A stretch of DNA of 64,000 bases, taken from Phycisphaerales bacterium (GTDB taxonomy: Bacteria > Planctomycetota > Phycisphaerae > Phycisphaerales > UBA1924). The notes below the pieces were generated by a model. That model had not been told where the DNA came from. It was given only the letters and a program-made list of their open reading frames with translations, and searched no databases. Made by a program: the position numbers and the translations under genes. Shown piece by piece: positions 17,856-27,737 of the stretch. The stretch is taken from NCBI GenBank assembly GCA_022843045.1, contig JALHOJ010000004.1, positions 1-64,000 on the forward strand, in the 5' to 3' direction. How positions within the stretch are numbered: position 1 is the stretch's first letter; every line of letters starts with the position of its first letter.

Positions 17856-20476
17856 GGGGTGGGCTCCGGAAGGGCGGTGGGGATGGGCTCAATCGACGCG
17901 GATCGCGCGGCGGCAGGGCGCACGCGTGGGGCGGCGAAGGTGGGCATGCGCAGGGCCAGCAGCAGGACCGTCAGCGAGGCCATGGGCATGATGATGGCGG
18001 CGAGCAGTGGGTTGATGATGCCTGTGATGGAGAGCGCGGCGGCGACGATGTTGTAGGCGATAGAGGCGATCACGCACCAGCGAATGGCGCGCATGGTGCG
18101 CTCCGCGCCGTCGAGCAAGGTGAGCACGCCAGCAAGGCCCGGCCTGGTGAGGTAGATGTCGGTGGCGGCGAGGCTGGCCTCGGCTCCGCCCTGGACGGCG
18201 ATGCCGACGCTGGCGGCGGCGAGGGCGGGAGCGTCGTTGACGCCGTCGCCCAGCATGACGGTCGTGGCGTGCTCGCGGGAGGCACGGACGAGGGCAAGTT
18301 TGGCTTCGGGCGCGAGGCCGCCCAGGCAGTCATTGGCGGGAATGCCGAGGGCGGCGCCGACGTGTTGCACGACTTGGGGGGCGTCGCCTGAGGCGATGCG
18401 GATGTGCCAGCCGCGGGCGCGGAGGTTGGCGAGGACTTGCGGGGCGTCGGCGCGGATGCGGTCGCCGATGCTGAGGAGGGCGACGGGGCGGTGGTTGATG
18501 GAGAGAAAGACGGGGGACTCGCCGCGGGCGAGGATTTCATTCTCGGCGCGGGTGAGTGGGTTGGATGTCGCGGCAATTGAGTTGGCTGCACTCGCGAGGG
18601 CAAAGGCGCGGGTGCCGATGCGGATGTGGTGGCCTTGGATGGTGCCTTCGCGGCCGGCGCCGAGGACTTCGCGGACGTCGGAGGCGGTGGGTAGATCGCT
18701 CGGCTCGGAGTGCGGAGCTACTCGCGCGATCGCTTTTGCAACGTGGTGCTGCGAGCCGGCCTCGAGCGCGGCGGCGAGGCGCTGCACGTCTGTGAGCGTG
18801 AAGGCGCAGTCGTCGGCGAGGGTCCAGCTGGTGACGCTGGGCGTGCCTTCGGTGAGGGTGCCGGTTTTGTCGACCAGGAGCGTGCGATGCGTGGTGCGCG
18901 TGCCCAGGGCTTCGATAGCGGCAGCGTTCTTGGCGAGGATGCCCAGACGGGCGGAGCGACCCATGGCCATGGTCATGACGAGGGGCGTCGCGAGGCCCAG
19001 GCCGCAGGGGCAGGTGACGACGAGCAGGGCGATGGCGTTGGTGAGTCCTCGCGAGAGGCCGCCATCGTGAGGCAACGCGAGCCACCAGAGGGCGATGGTG
19101 GCAAGGCCCAGCACGAGCATCGCGACGATGAAGTGAATCGCGAGTTGGTCGGTCCATTGAATGAAGGGCGGCTTGGTGCGCGAGCCTTCCTCGACCAGGC
19201 GCATCAGCTTGCCGACGCGGGTGGATTCGCCCGTGGCCTCGACGCGGACGCGCAGGAGGCCGCCCAGATTGATGGTGCCGGCCTCGACGTGATCGCCCAC
19301 GCGCACGGCGACGGGCTTGGTCTCGCCCGTGAGCAGGGAGCGATCGACGGAAGAACTGCCCACGAGCACGACGCCATCGACGGGCACGCTCGCACCGGCG
19401 AGAACGACCACGACATCGCTCACACGCAGGGCCTCGACGGGGACTTCGCGAATGCCGTCCTCGCCCACGCGGCTGGCGACGCTGGGCGTGAGGCTGAAGA
19501 GCAGTTCAACGCTGTCGGCGGCGGCGCGTTGCTGGCGCTGCTGGATGAAGCGGCCCACGAGCAGGAAGAAGATGAGGACGCTGATGGAGTCGAAGTAGAT
19601 GTCGCCTTCGCCGCGGATGGTGTTGACCACGCCCCACACCGTGCCGGCGAGCAGGCCCAGGCTGATGGGGACGTCGAGGGAGAGGGCGCGAGCGCGGAGG
19701 GCGGCGAGTGCGCCGCGGACGAACATCCAGCCGGGGCCGAACATGGCGATCACGGAGAGGGCCATGCTGACCCAGCGGAAGAGCTGGACGTGCGAGGCTT
19801 CCATCGTTTCAAACGCGCCGGCGTAGAGGGCCAGGAAGATCAGCATCACGTTTGCGGCGATTGCGCCGGCGATGCCCAGGCGCGCGAGCATGACGCGGTC
19901 GTCCTTGCGGCGGATATCGCGGGCGCGAGTGCCGCGGGCGGGGTGGGGCGTGTAGCCGAGGGTGTCGAGAGCGCGGGCGATGGTGGAGAGTGGGACGACG
20001 TGCGGATCCCACGTGACGGTGATGACGGCGCGGCCGACTTCGAGGCGGGCTTCGACGACGCCCTTGACGACCTGGGGCAGTTTTTCGAGCAGCCAGACGC
20101 AGGCGGAGCAATGAACGCCTTGGAGGAGGAGCTCGATGCGGCGGAGGTGAGTGTCGGCGGAGGCGGGGCGGGCGTAGAGGGCTTGGAAGGTTTCGTCGTC
20201 GTACTCGTCGAAGCGCCGATCGGTGGCGCGAAGGGTGGAGCCACCTGTTGAGTTGGCGGCTTGGGCTTGGTCGCGCAGGGCGTAGTAGCGCTCGAGGCCG
20301 CAGCCGCGGATGACTTCGTAGGCGGCTTGGCAGCCGGTGCAGCAGAATGGGGTGGACTGCGCGGCATGCTCGGCGAGCATGGATGATGGCACGGGCAGGC
20401 CGCAGTGGGCGCAGGCGACGCGTTGGGTTGCGCTCGCGCGTGGATTCGTGGAGGTTGGGAGTGTGTCAGTTGCCAT
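17852..20476 (-). CDS. ccoI: Copper-translocating P-type ATPase for cbb3 assembly (CcoI/FixI)
   Basis: CxxC N terminus, VTCPCGLGLATPL, LVDKTGTLTEGTP, MLGDGVNDAPALAAASVG. Confidence 0.95.
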   Translation of the reverse strand: MATDTLPTSTNPRASATQRVACAHCGLPVPSSMLAEHAAQSTPFCCTGCQAAYEVIRGCGLERYYALRDQAQAANSTGGSTLRATDRRFDEYDDETFQALYARPASADTHLRRIELLLQGVHCSACVWLLEKLPQVVKGVVEARLEVGRAVITVTWDPHVVPLSTIARALDTLGYTPHPARGTRARDIRRKDDRVMLARLGIAGAIAANVMLIFLALYAGAFETMEASHVQLFRWVSMALSVIAMFGPGWMFVRGALAALRARALSLDVPISLGLLAGTVWGVVNTIRGEGDIYFDSISVLIFFLLVGRFIQQRQQRAAADSVELLFSLTPSVASRVGEDGIREVPVEALRVSDVVVVLAGASVPVDGVVLVGSSSVDRSLLTGETKPVAVRVGDHVEAGTINLGGLLRVRVEATGESTRVGKLMRLVEEGSRTKPPFIQWTDQLAIHFIVAMLVLGLATIALWWLALPHDGGLSRGLTNAIALLVVTCPCGLGLATPLVMTMAMGRSARLGILAKNAAAIEALGTRTTHRTLLVDKTGTLTEGTPSVTSWTLADDCAFTLTDVQRLAAALEAGSQHHVAKAIARVAPHSEPSDLPTASDVREVLGAGREGTIQGHHIRIGTRAFALASAANSIAATSNPLTRAENEILARGESPVFLSINHRPVALLSIGDRIRADAPQVLANLRARGWHIRIASGDAPQVVQHVGAALGIPANDCLGGLAPEAKLALVRASREHATTVMLGDGVNDAPALAAASVGIAVQGGAEASLAATDIYLTRPGLAGVLTLLDGAERTMRAIRWCVIASIAYNIVAAALSITGIINPLLAAIIMPMASLTVLLLALRMPTFAAPRVRPAAARSASIEPIPTALPEPTP

Positions 20477-21452
20477 GGCACTCCGGTTGGTCGCCTCGCA
20501 GCAGGGCGGCGGCTTGGGTGAGGGCGGGGGATTGGTCGGCGAACTGGTCGGACAGGTGCTGGGAGTTGGCGGCGGCGCTGGCGAGGAGGTCGTTGGGCGT
20601 GGCGGTCAGGCGGCCCACGAGCGAGAGGAGGCCGAAGGTCAGGAGAAGCATGCTGGTGAGGATGGGGACGCGGATGCGCAGGGCGGTGGCGAGGCGATGG
20701 AGGAGTGCACCGAGGAGGACGAGGCCTGGCAACGTGCCCAGCCAGAAGGCGAGCATGACGAGCAGGCCGGCGGGCGCGCTGGCGGTGCCCGCGGCGACCA
20801 ACACGAAGGCGTAGAGCCAGCCGCAGGGGAGGAGAGTCGTGAGCAGGCCCGTGGCGAAGGCCCGGCGAGGGGCGGGCCAGGCGAGGACGGCGCGCTGGGC
20901 CGGGATGATCCAACGAAACGCGAGCGCGGGGGAGCGTCGAGGGGGGTGCGTGGCCGAATGCACGTTCGACGCTCCCTGACGGTCGCGTTTCGTGAACGCG
21001 AAGGCACCGAAGGAGCGGAGCAGCATCGCGGCGGCAATCAGGATCATGGTGACGCCCGCGAGGATTGCGGCAGCGCGCTGGAAGCCGAGGATGGATGCGC
21101 CGGCGTCGAGCGCGCTGCCGGAGAGGCCGGCGAGGGTGCCGAGGGTGAGGTAGGTTGCGAGGCGGCCGCTGTGGTAGAGAGCGTGGAGCGCGAGGGAGCT
21201 TGGGAGGGGCTGGGGACGGCCGGCGATGCGGACTTCGGCGCGATCGTCGATCGGAGACTTGGCGCAGGTGGCCATCGCCATGAACGCGCCGCACATGGCG
21301 AGGCAATGCGCGCTGCCCAGCGCGCTGGCGAGGAGGACGGTGATGAGGAGGGCGAGGGTCACTGTGGGATTCGGTGCAGTGTCAAGGGGTTGGTGATGGA
21401 CTTGCGGCGGCGACGTCGCTCGCGGCGATCCAGAGTTCGAACTTGCGGGCAA
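20466..21452 (-). CDS. Sulfite exporter TauE/SafE-type (UreH-like) membrane protein
   Basis: GSAHCLAMCGAFMAMA...HALYHSGRLATYLTLGTLAGLSG and LLPCGWLYAFVLVAAGTASAPAG; typical neighbour of ccoI. Confidence 0.85.
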   Translation of the reverse strand: MPASSNSGSPRATSPPQVHHQPLDTAPNPTVTLALLITVLLASALGSAHCLAMCGAFMAMATCAKSPIDDRAEVRIAGRPQPLPSSLALHALYHSGRLATYLTLGTLAGLSGSALDAGASILGFQRAAAILAGVTMILIAAAMLLRSFGAFAFTKRDRQGASNVHSATHPPRRSPALAFRWIIPAQRAVLAWPAPRRAFATGLLTTLLPCGWLYAFVLVAAGTASAPAGLLVMLAFWLGTLPGLVLLGALLHRLATALRIRVPILTSMLLLTFGLLSLVGRLTATPNDLLASAAANSQHLSDQFADQSPALTQAAALLRGDQPECHGN

Positions 21453-21903
21453 CGCGGTCGCCCGCGCGGGCTGCTTCGACCTGGATAGTCCAGCGGCCTT
21501 CGCGGTTCATGGGCACGGCGCCGGCGTGCTCGCCCAGGCCCATATCGGCGAGGGTGGCGTGGGCGACGTCGTCGGGGCGGGCGTCGTGAAACGCGGCGAC
21601 GCGCACGGTGGCGTCGCGGAGGGGCTTGCCATCGCGACCATACAGCAGGACTTTGACGTCGGCGGTCTTGTCGTGATTGCCGTGGGCTTTGCAGTCGAGC
21701 TGCCAGCCGAGTTCGTCGGCCTTGGCGCGTTCGTCCTTGACTTGCTGCCAGGCGTGGCCTTTGGCGTCGTATTCATCCTCGATCTTCGCGACGGGATCGC
21801 CTGTGGCGGCGATGATGGTGAAGGTCACGATGGCGACGTTGGTGGCGAGGAAGCCGACGATGATGAAGGGCCAGGGTTGGAGGCGGGGGGGCTTGGACAT
21901 CAC
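21382..21903 (-). CDS. ccoH: FixH family protein (CcoH-like)
   Basis: N-terminal TM plus domain with GRDGKPLRDATVRVAAFHDARPDD...GRWTIQVEAARAGDRVARKFELWI; cluster position. Confidence 0.8.
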   Translation of the reverse strand: MMSKPPRLQPWPFIIVGFLATNVAIVTFTIIAATGDPVAKIEDEYDAKGHAWQQVKDERAKADELGWQLDCKAHGNHDKTADVKVLLYGRDGKPLRDATVRVAAFHDARPDDVAHATLADMGLGEHAGAVPMNREGRWTIQVEAARAGDRVARKFELWIAASDVAAASPSPTP

Positions 21904-23585
21904 TTATCCTCCTTCTTTGATTCGGGCTTGTGTTCTGCTTCGCGGTCTTCGCCCTCATCGTGAGACTTGTTTTGCCATTGGCTGGCCCGCTTGTGGGTTG
22001 GGCCCAACATGCGATACGTGAATGTCTTCTCGTAGCCGTGGCTCGCCTGATTCCCATCGGCGACCACGCGCACCTGCACCGCGTGCTGGCCATGTTCGAA
22101 CGCGGCGGGCATCGCGGCGAGCGTGACGGGCAGCACCGCGGCCTGGGCGGGCAGGAGCGTGACTTCGAGTTTGTCGGCAATGAGGCGGCCCGCGGCGGGA
22201 TCGACACTCACGACGTAGGTCGCGAGGTCGTTGGTGCGGTTGATGATCGAGACGCGCACAGGATTGGCGATTTCACCGGTGGGCAGGGAGTAGAAGGGCG
22301 CGCCGGTGCCTCGGCGGATCGAGACGTACGCAGGCGGGCGGGTGGCAAGGACGGTGAAGAAGGCGGTCCAGACGATGAGCAGCAGGGTCGCGTAGACAAT
22401 GAGACGGGGGCGGACCAGATGCGGCTTTTCGCCCGGTTGGGGCAGCATGGTGGCCTGGCTGCCGTAGCGGATGAGGCCCTTGGGGCGACCGAGTTTTTCC
22501 ATGACGGCGTCGCATGCGTCGATGCACTGGGTGCAGTGGATGCACTCCATCTGCAGGCCGTTGCGGATGTCGATGCCGGTGGGGCAGGTTTGGACGCAGA
22601 GTTTGCAGTCAACGCAGTCGGCGGTGCGCTTGGGGTCGAGCGTCGGGCTGCTCGCGTGCGACACGCCTAGGACCGGCAGGGCGATGCTGGTGACTCCCCC
22701 ACTGCTGCCGGCAGACAACGCGGGCGTGAGGGCGACGGGCTGCGTGATGCCGATGCTGGCGAGAGAAGCTCGCTCGCCGGTCTCGTGCTTGGCCTTCTGG
22801 CCGCGGGGCTCGCCTCGGACGCGGTCATAGCTGACGATGAGCGAGTTGCGATCAAGCAGCACGCTCTGCATGCGGCCGTAGGGGCAGGCGACGAGGCAGG
22901 TTTGCTCGCGGAAGAAGGCGAAGTCGAACATCATCGCGAGAGTGACGCCCGCCATGATGAGGAATGAGGCGGGGTGCTCGAGGGGGGAGCGCTGGATCCA
23001 CTCGACAAGCTTGTCGACGCCCACGAAGTAAGCGAGGAACGTGTGGGCGAGGAAACAGGAGGCGAGGAAGAAGGCGATGTACTTGAGAGGCGTGCCTGCG
23101 CCGGAGGTGTGCAGCCAGCCTTGCAGGCCGGTGGTTTTCTTCGCTCGGCCAGGCGTGCCGTCAAAGAATCGCTCGATGGGGCGATACAAGAACTCCATGT
23201 ACACCGTCTGCGGGCAGGCCCAGCCGCACCAGACGCGCCCGAAGATCGCGGTGACGAAGAAGATGGTGAGGAAGACCCCCACCATCATGAGCGCGAGCAG
23301 CAGCGTGTCGGTAGGCAGGAAGGTCTGGCCAAACAGCGTGAAACGGCGGGCGGCCAGGTCCAGCAGCACGGCGGGCTTGCCATTGATGTGGATGTGGGGC
23401 AGGGCGACAAAGAGGACGACGAGCAGGAAGGCGGCGACGCGGCGGCGCTTCCAGAAGTCGCCAAAGCTGGGGCGGGGCTTCAGCCAGCGGCGCGAACCGT
23501 CTTCGTTCAGCGTGGAGAGCACGCTGGTGGGGTCGGTGACACCGCCGATTTTTTCAGGGACGTTGGTGGGACTGACGGTGGACAT
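21900..23585 (-). CDS. ccoG: Cytochrome oxidase accessory protein CcoG (FixG), with an inserted segment
   Basis: WCGWACPQTVYMEFLYRPIERFFDG, DCVDCKLCVQTCPTGIDIRNGLQMECIHCTQCIDACD. Confidence 0.95.
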   Translation of the reverse strand: MSTVSPTNVPEKIGGVTDPTSVLSTLNEDGSRRWLKPRPSFGDFWKRRRVAAFLLVVLFVALPHIHINGKPAVLLDLAARRFTLFGQTFLPTDTLLLALMMVGVFLTIFFVTAIFGRVWCGWACPQTVYMEFLYRPIERFFDGTPGRAKKTTGLQGWLHTSGAGTPLKYIAFFLASCFLAHTFLAYFVGVDKLVEWIQRSPLEHPASFLIMAGVTLAMMFDFAFFREQTCLVACPYGRMQSVLLDRNSLIVSYDRVRGEPRGQKAKHETGERASLASIGITQPVALTPALSAGSSGGVTSIALPVLGVSHASSPTLDPKRTADCVDCKLCVQTCPTGIDIRNGLQMECIHCTQCIDACDAVMEKLGRPKGLIRYGSQATMLPQPGEKPHLVRPRLIVYATLLLIVWTAFFTVLATRPPAYVSIRRGTGAPFYSLPTGEIANPVRVSIINRTNDLATYVVSVDPAAGRLIADKLEVTLLPAQAAVLPVTLAAMPAAFEHGQHAVQVRVVADGNQASHGYEKTFTYRMLGPTHKRASQWQNKSHDEGEDREAEHKPESKKEDK

Positions 23586-23637
23586 GGGCGTTTGCTCCGG
23601 AACTGGCACGCGCCGCGGGTTCGCTTGAGAACTGCGA

Positions 23638-24294
23638 TCACTTCTTCGAGACCTGAGGTCCAAACGGCGGCAGGACTTCACCCTCGGGCGCACGGGGGGC
23701 TGCAGGCTTGGTGCCGCGGAGGTTCATGACGTACGCCGCGAGCAGGACGCGTTCGTTCTGCGAGAGTCGCGCGTTCCATGGCGGCATCGCGCCGTTGTTG
23801 GCGCCGTCGGTGATGACTGTGTAGACGTCGATGAGTTTCTTGACGTTCTTGTAGTGGTCGTCGGTCAGGTTGACGCCGTTGATGCCGCCGCCGTCGTTGG
23901 CGTGGCAACTGGCGCAGTTGCCCACAAACATGCCCTTGGCGACTTCCATCATGGGGGCGTCGTTGCTCATCTTGATGATGGTGGGTTCGTCGGCGGCGAG
24001 GTCGCCGATCTTGCCGAAGATCTTCTTGGTTTCCGCGACTTTCTGGGCCTGCCAGCGATCCTGGATGCTCCACGACACGGGGCTTAAGTGGAAGAAGGCG
24101 AAGTAGAGGATCGCGAACATCACGCTCGCGAGGAAGATGGCGTGCCACCAGCCGGGCGTGGGGTTGTCATACTCGCGAATGCCGTCGTACTCGTGGTCGA
24201 GGAGGTCGGCGTTGGTGACGGGGTCTTTGGCGCTCTGCCAGTCGGCGTTGTCGGCGTGAGGGCTGCGCTGCGGGGTGTGAGAGTTGGTGCTCAT
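23638..24294 (-). CDS. ccoP: cbb3 oxidase subunit III-like (CcoP), single CxxCH
   Basis: DHEYDGIREYDNPTPGWWHAIFLASVMFAILYFAFFH plus one haem motif CASCH. Confidence 0.9.
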   Translation of the reverse strand: MSTNSHTPQRSPHADNADWQSAKDPVTNADLLDHEYDGIREYDNPTPGWWHAIFLASVMFAILYFAFFHLSPVSWSIQDRWQAQKVAETKKIFGKIGDLAADEPTIIKMSNDAPMMEVAKGMFVGNCASCHANDGGGINGVNLTDDHYKNVKKLIDVYTVITDGANNGAMPPWNARLSQNERVLLAAYVMNLRGTKPAAPRAPEGEVLPPFGPQVSKK

Positions 24295-24322
24295 GGAGTG
24301 CTCCTTTGGAAAGGAACCAGAT

Positions 24323-24541
24323 TCAGCGGGAGGTGCGTGCGGGGCGAGAGGTGTTGATGGGCGCGGGTGCGAGCGGCGCGTCGTCGGCGAGGGGCAGCTG
24401 CGCCGCCTCTTCGCCTTCCTTGCGGGAGCGCTTGGTGAAGGTGCGGGCCACTACCGCGACGAAGACGGCGAGGAAGAGCACGAGGGCGATGGCGGGGAAG
24501 ATCCAAAGGCCCGCCTGGCTCATGAGTTGGGTGAGGCTCAC
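24323..24541 (-). CDS. ccoQ: Small membrane protein in CcoQ position
   Basis: (V/M)SLTQLMSQAGLWIFPAIALVLFLAVFVAVVARTFTKRSRKEGEEAAQLPLADD; overlaps ccoNO stop. Confidence 0.75.
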   Translation of the reverse strand: MSLTQLMSQAGLWIFPAIALVLFLAVFVAVVARTFTKRSRKEGEEAAQLPLADDAPLAPAPINTSRPARTSR

Positions 24542-26988
24542 TTGGCACCTCCGCTGTTGACCTTGGTGGTGCTGGACGCGACCTTGTCGGCCTCGCCATT
24601 TCGGGCGGCGAGGATCTTGGTGGCGCGGTCGCGGAACTTTTCGTAGGGGTCCCAGTCGTCGGGCTTGGAGATGTCGATGCCCAGGCGCTGGATATACGCC
24701 GTGAGGGCGATCACCTTCTTGTCCTGCATGTCCTCGTAGCCGCCCTGCTGGACGAGGTCGGCGGCGATCTGCTCGGCTTGAGCCTGGGCATAGGCGCTCG
24801 CGACGCCTTCCTTGACCATTTCGCCGTAGGGGACGCCCAGCATGGCCATGGCGCGGACTCTGGTTTCGGTGTCCTTGAAGTCGATCTTGCTTTCGAGCAG
24901 GTGCTTGTAGCTGGGCATGATCGACTGGGCGATCAGTTGGCGCGGGTTCTCGAAGTGGCGCACGTGCCAGTCGTGGCTCTTGATGCCGCCCTCGCGGGCG
25001 AGGTCCGGCCCGATGCGGCGGCTGCCCCACTGGAAGGGATGGTCGTAGACCGACTCGCCACCCTTGCTGTATTCGCCATAGCGCTTGGTTTCGGCCCAGA
25101 TCGGGCGGATCATCTGGCTGTGGCAGTTGTAACAGCCCTCGGCGATGTAGACGTCGCGGCCGTGGAGTTCGAGGGGCGTGTAGGGTTTGACGCTCGCGAT
25201 CGTGGGCACGTTGCTCTTGATGAGGAACGTGGGGATCATCTCAAAGAGGCTGGCGAGCAGCACGGCGAGGAGGGTGAGCAGCGTGAACTTGATGGGCTTG
25301 CGCTCCCAGACGCGGTGCCACCAGCCCTGCACGAAGACGTCGGCGTCGTGGCCGATGGCGAGGTTGCCTTCGCCCAGGCGCGAGGCGGGACGGGGCGGAT
25401 CGGAGTAGAAGGGCGTGAGGGCGGGAGCGCTGTGGACGGGGACTTCGTAGGCCGCGGGGCGGGCCTTCCAGGTCATGAACATGTTGACCGCACCGAAGAC
25501 CGCGCCGGCGAGGTAGAGCGTGCCGCCCAGGGCGCGTAGCCAGTAGAAGGGGACGATGGCGTTGACGGTCTGGACGAAGTCGTTGTACTGGAGGCTGCCT
25601 GACTCATCAAAGGCGCGCCACATGAGGCCCTGGGTGATGCCCGCGGCGTACATCGGAATCACGTACATCACCATGCCGATGGTGCCGATCCAGAAGTGGG
25701 CGGCCATGAGCTTCTTGCTCCAGAGGGGCGTCTGGAAGAGGCGCGGGAGGAGCCAGTACATCATGCCGAAGGCGAGGAAGCCGTTCCAGCCCAGCGCGCC
25801 GCTGTGGACGTGGGCGATGGTCCAATCGGTGTAGTGGCTGAGGCTGTTGACGCTCTTGATGCTGAGCATCGGGCCTTCGAAGGTGGCCATGCCGTAGAAC
25901 GTGATGGCGATCACAAAGAACTTGAGGACGGGGTCCTGCGAGACCTTTTGCCATGCGCCGCGCAGAGTCAGGAGGCCGTTGATCATGCCGCCCCAGCTGG
26001 GCATCCAGAGCATGACGCTGAAGAGCATGCCCAGCGTGCTGGCCCAGGCGGGCAGGCTGGTGTAGTGCAGGTGGTGCGGGCCGGCCCAGATGTACATGAA
26101 GACCAGGCTCCAGAAGTGCACGATCGACAGGCGATACGAATACACCGGGCGCTCGGCGGCCTTGGGCAGGAAGTAGTACATCAGGCCCAGGAAGGGCGTG
26201 GTGAGGAAGAAGGCCACGGCGTTGTGCCCATACCACCACTGCATGAATGCGTCCTGCACGCCTGCGTAGACGGGCCAGCTCTTGACGAAGCCTTCTTTGG
26301 TGGGCGTGTTGCCGGAGAGGACTTGGGCGAGGGCGTAGGGGAGGCTGAGGTTGTTGAAGACGTGAAGGATGGTGACGGTGACGAGGCTGGCGATATAGAA
26401 CCAGAGCGCGACATACATGTGTCGCTCGCGACGCTTGACCAGCGTCATCAGGAAGTTGGTGCCGAAGAAGCCAAGCCACACGACCGCGATCGCGAGATCG
26501 ATGGGCCATTCGAGCTCGGCGTACTCCTTGCCCTGGGTGATGCCCAAGGGCAGCGTGATCGCGGCGGAGACGATGATCGCCTGCCAGCCCCAGAAGTGCA
26601 GGCTGCTGAGCTTGTCGCTCCACATGCGGGCCTTGCACAGACGCTGCGTGCTGTAGTAGATCCCGGCGAAGATCGCGTTGCCGGCGAAGGCGAAGATCAC
26701 GGCATTGGTGTGAAGGGGTCGAAGGCGGCCGAAGTTGAGCCAACTGGTTTCGTAGAGGAACGAGAGCGGCTTGGCGCCTTTGACTTCCGGGAGATAGGGC
26801 AAGGCGAGCTGGAGGGCGATGATGAGCCCTACCAACATGCCGACGATGCCCCAGACGAGCATGGCGACGAGGAACTTGCGGACGATCGCATCGTCGTATG
26901 AAAACCGCTCTAATGGTCCGGAATTTGCAGGTTCGTGGCTTGATCCCACCCGCTCGTTGCGAGCGTCCGCCGAGAATGCTGTTGACAT
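24538..26988 (-). CDS. ccoNO: Fused cbb3-type cytochrome c oxidase subunits I and II (CcoN-CcoO)
   Basis: Subunit I helices (LHTNAVIFAFAGNAIFAGIYYSTQRL, WWYGHNAVAFFLTTPFLGLMYY) continuous with subunit II haem motif EGCYNCHSQMIRP. Confidence 0.95.
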   Translation of the reverse strand: MSTAFSADARNERVGSSHEPANSGPLERFSYDDAIVRKFLVAMLVWGIVGMLVGLIIALQLALPYLPEVKGAKPLSFLYETSWLNFGRLRPLHTNAVIFAFAGNAIFAGIYYSTQRLCKARMWSDKLSSLHFWGWQAIIVSAAITLPLGITQGKEYAELEWPIDLAIAVVWLGFFGTNFLMTLVKRRERHMYVALWFYIASLVTVTILHVFNNLSLPYALAQVLSGNTPTKEGFVKSWPVYAGVQDAFMQWWYGHNAVAFFLTTPFLGLMYYFLPKAAERPVYSYRLSIVHFWSLVFMYIWAGPHHLHYTSLPAWASTLGMLFSVMLWMPSWGGMINGLLTLRGAWQKVSQDPVLKFFVIAITFYGMATFEGPMLSIKSVNSLSHYTDWTIAHVHSGALGWNGFLAFGMMYWLLPRLFQTPLWSKKLMAAHFWIGTIGMVMYVIPMYAAGITQGLMWRAFDESGSLQYNDFVQTVNAIVPFYWLRALGGTLYLAGAVFGAVNMFMTWKARPAAYEVPVHSAPALTPFYSDPPRPASRLGEGNLAIGHDADVFVQGWWHRVWERKPIKFTLLTLLAVLLASLFEMIPTFLIKSNVPTIASVKPYTPLELHGRDVYIAEGCYNCHSQMIRPIWAETKRYGEYSKGGESVYDHPFQWGSRRIGPDLAREGGIKSHDWHVRHFENPRQLIAQSIMPSYKHLLESKIDFKDTETRVRAMAMLGVPYGEMVKEGVASAYAQAQAEQIAADLVQQGGYEDMQDKKVIALTAYIQRLGIDISKPDDWDPYEKFRDRATKILAARNGEADKVASSTTKVNSGGAK

Positions 26989-27074
26989 GACACGAGTCTC
27001 CGAAAAGCCAGGGGAACTGCGGTGTGACCGGTGAATTTTAGACCCGTTTCTCCAATTTCCGCTTGCGAGAAGTG

Positions 27075-27126
27075 GACAAACAGGATAAGTTAATCCATAG
27101 TATTGTCGATTCAAGACCTGTTTGTC
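27075..27126. promoter_or_regulatory. Candidate operator dyad between ccoNO and rrf2-like gene (gacaaacagg ... cctgtttgtc)
   Basis: Perfect 10-bp inverted repeat 27075-27084/27117-27126; second dyad caagaa-gt-ttcttg at 27126-27139; divergent gene starts on both sides. Confidence 0.5.
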
Positions 27127-27227
27127 AAGAAGTTTCTTGGAGAAAATTCTTGCCAGACGGCAAAATCGACTGCCTGCAGCGTCCAAGGATGCTCTGATGC
27201 TGCAGGACAGGAATCTCGATACGCAGA

Positions 27228-27737
27228 TTGAGGGGTTTTCGAATGCTCAGCCAAGCCTCCGGGTATGCCTCCACGGCTCTCGCCTATATCGCGTTGCTTC
27301 CAGGACCTGCGCTGGTGAAGGACATCGCGAAGGCGACGGACATCCCCGCGCCGTACCTCGCGAAGATCGTGCAAGTCCTTGCAAGAAAGGGATTTGTCAA
27401 GACCCAGCGGGGGATTGGCGGAGGGGTGTCACTGGCACTGCGGGCCGAGGAAATCACGCTCTTTGATATCTGCGATGCGCTGGACGACCCGTGCACACAA
27501 ACCAAGTGCATGATGGGCAACGCCAAGTGCTCGGATGAGCGGGCGTGTGCGTCGCATGAGTTCTGGAAGGCGCAGCGGGCTCAGTGCTTGGGTTTCCTGC
27601 AGCAGACGACGATTGCGGACCTGACGAAGACCAAGCCAATCCTGCGCTTCAGGGTTTTGCAGACCTCGGAAATCTCGCGCCTTGCAGGTATGCCCGGAAT
27701 GGACGGCGTGGGTTCAGCCCGCCATACTCCTGCATGA
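27228..27737 (+). CDS. Rrf2-family transcriptional regulator with Cys cluster
   Basis: LSQASGYASTALAYIALLPGPALVKDIAKATDIPAPYLAKIVQVLARKGFVKTQRGIGGGVSLA and CTQTKCMMGNAKCSDERAC. Confidence 0.93.
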   Translation: MRGFRMLSQASGYASTALAYIALLPGPALVKDIAKATDIPAPYLAKIVQVLARKGFVKTQRGIGGGVSLALRAEEITLFDICDALDDPCTQTKCMMGNAKCSDERACASHEFWKAQRAQCLGFLQQTTIADLTKTKPILRFRVLQTSEISRLAGMPGMDGVGSARHTPA

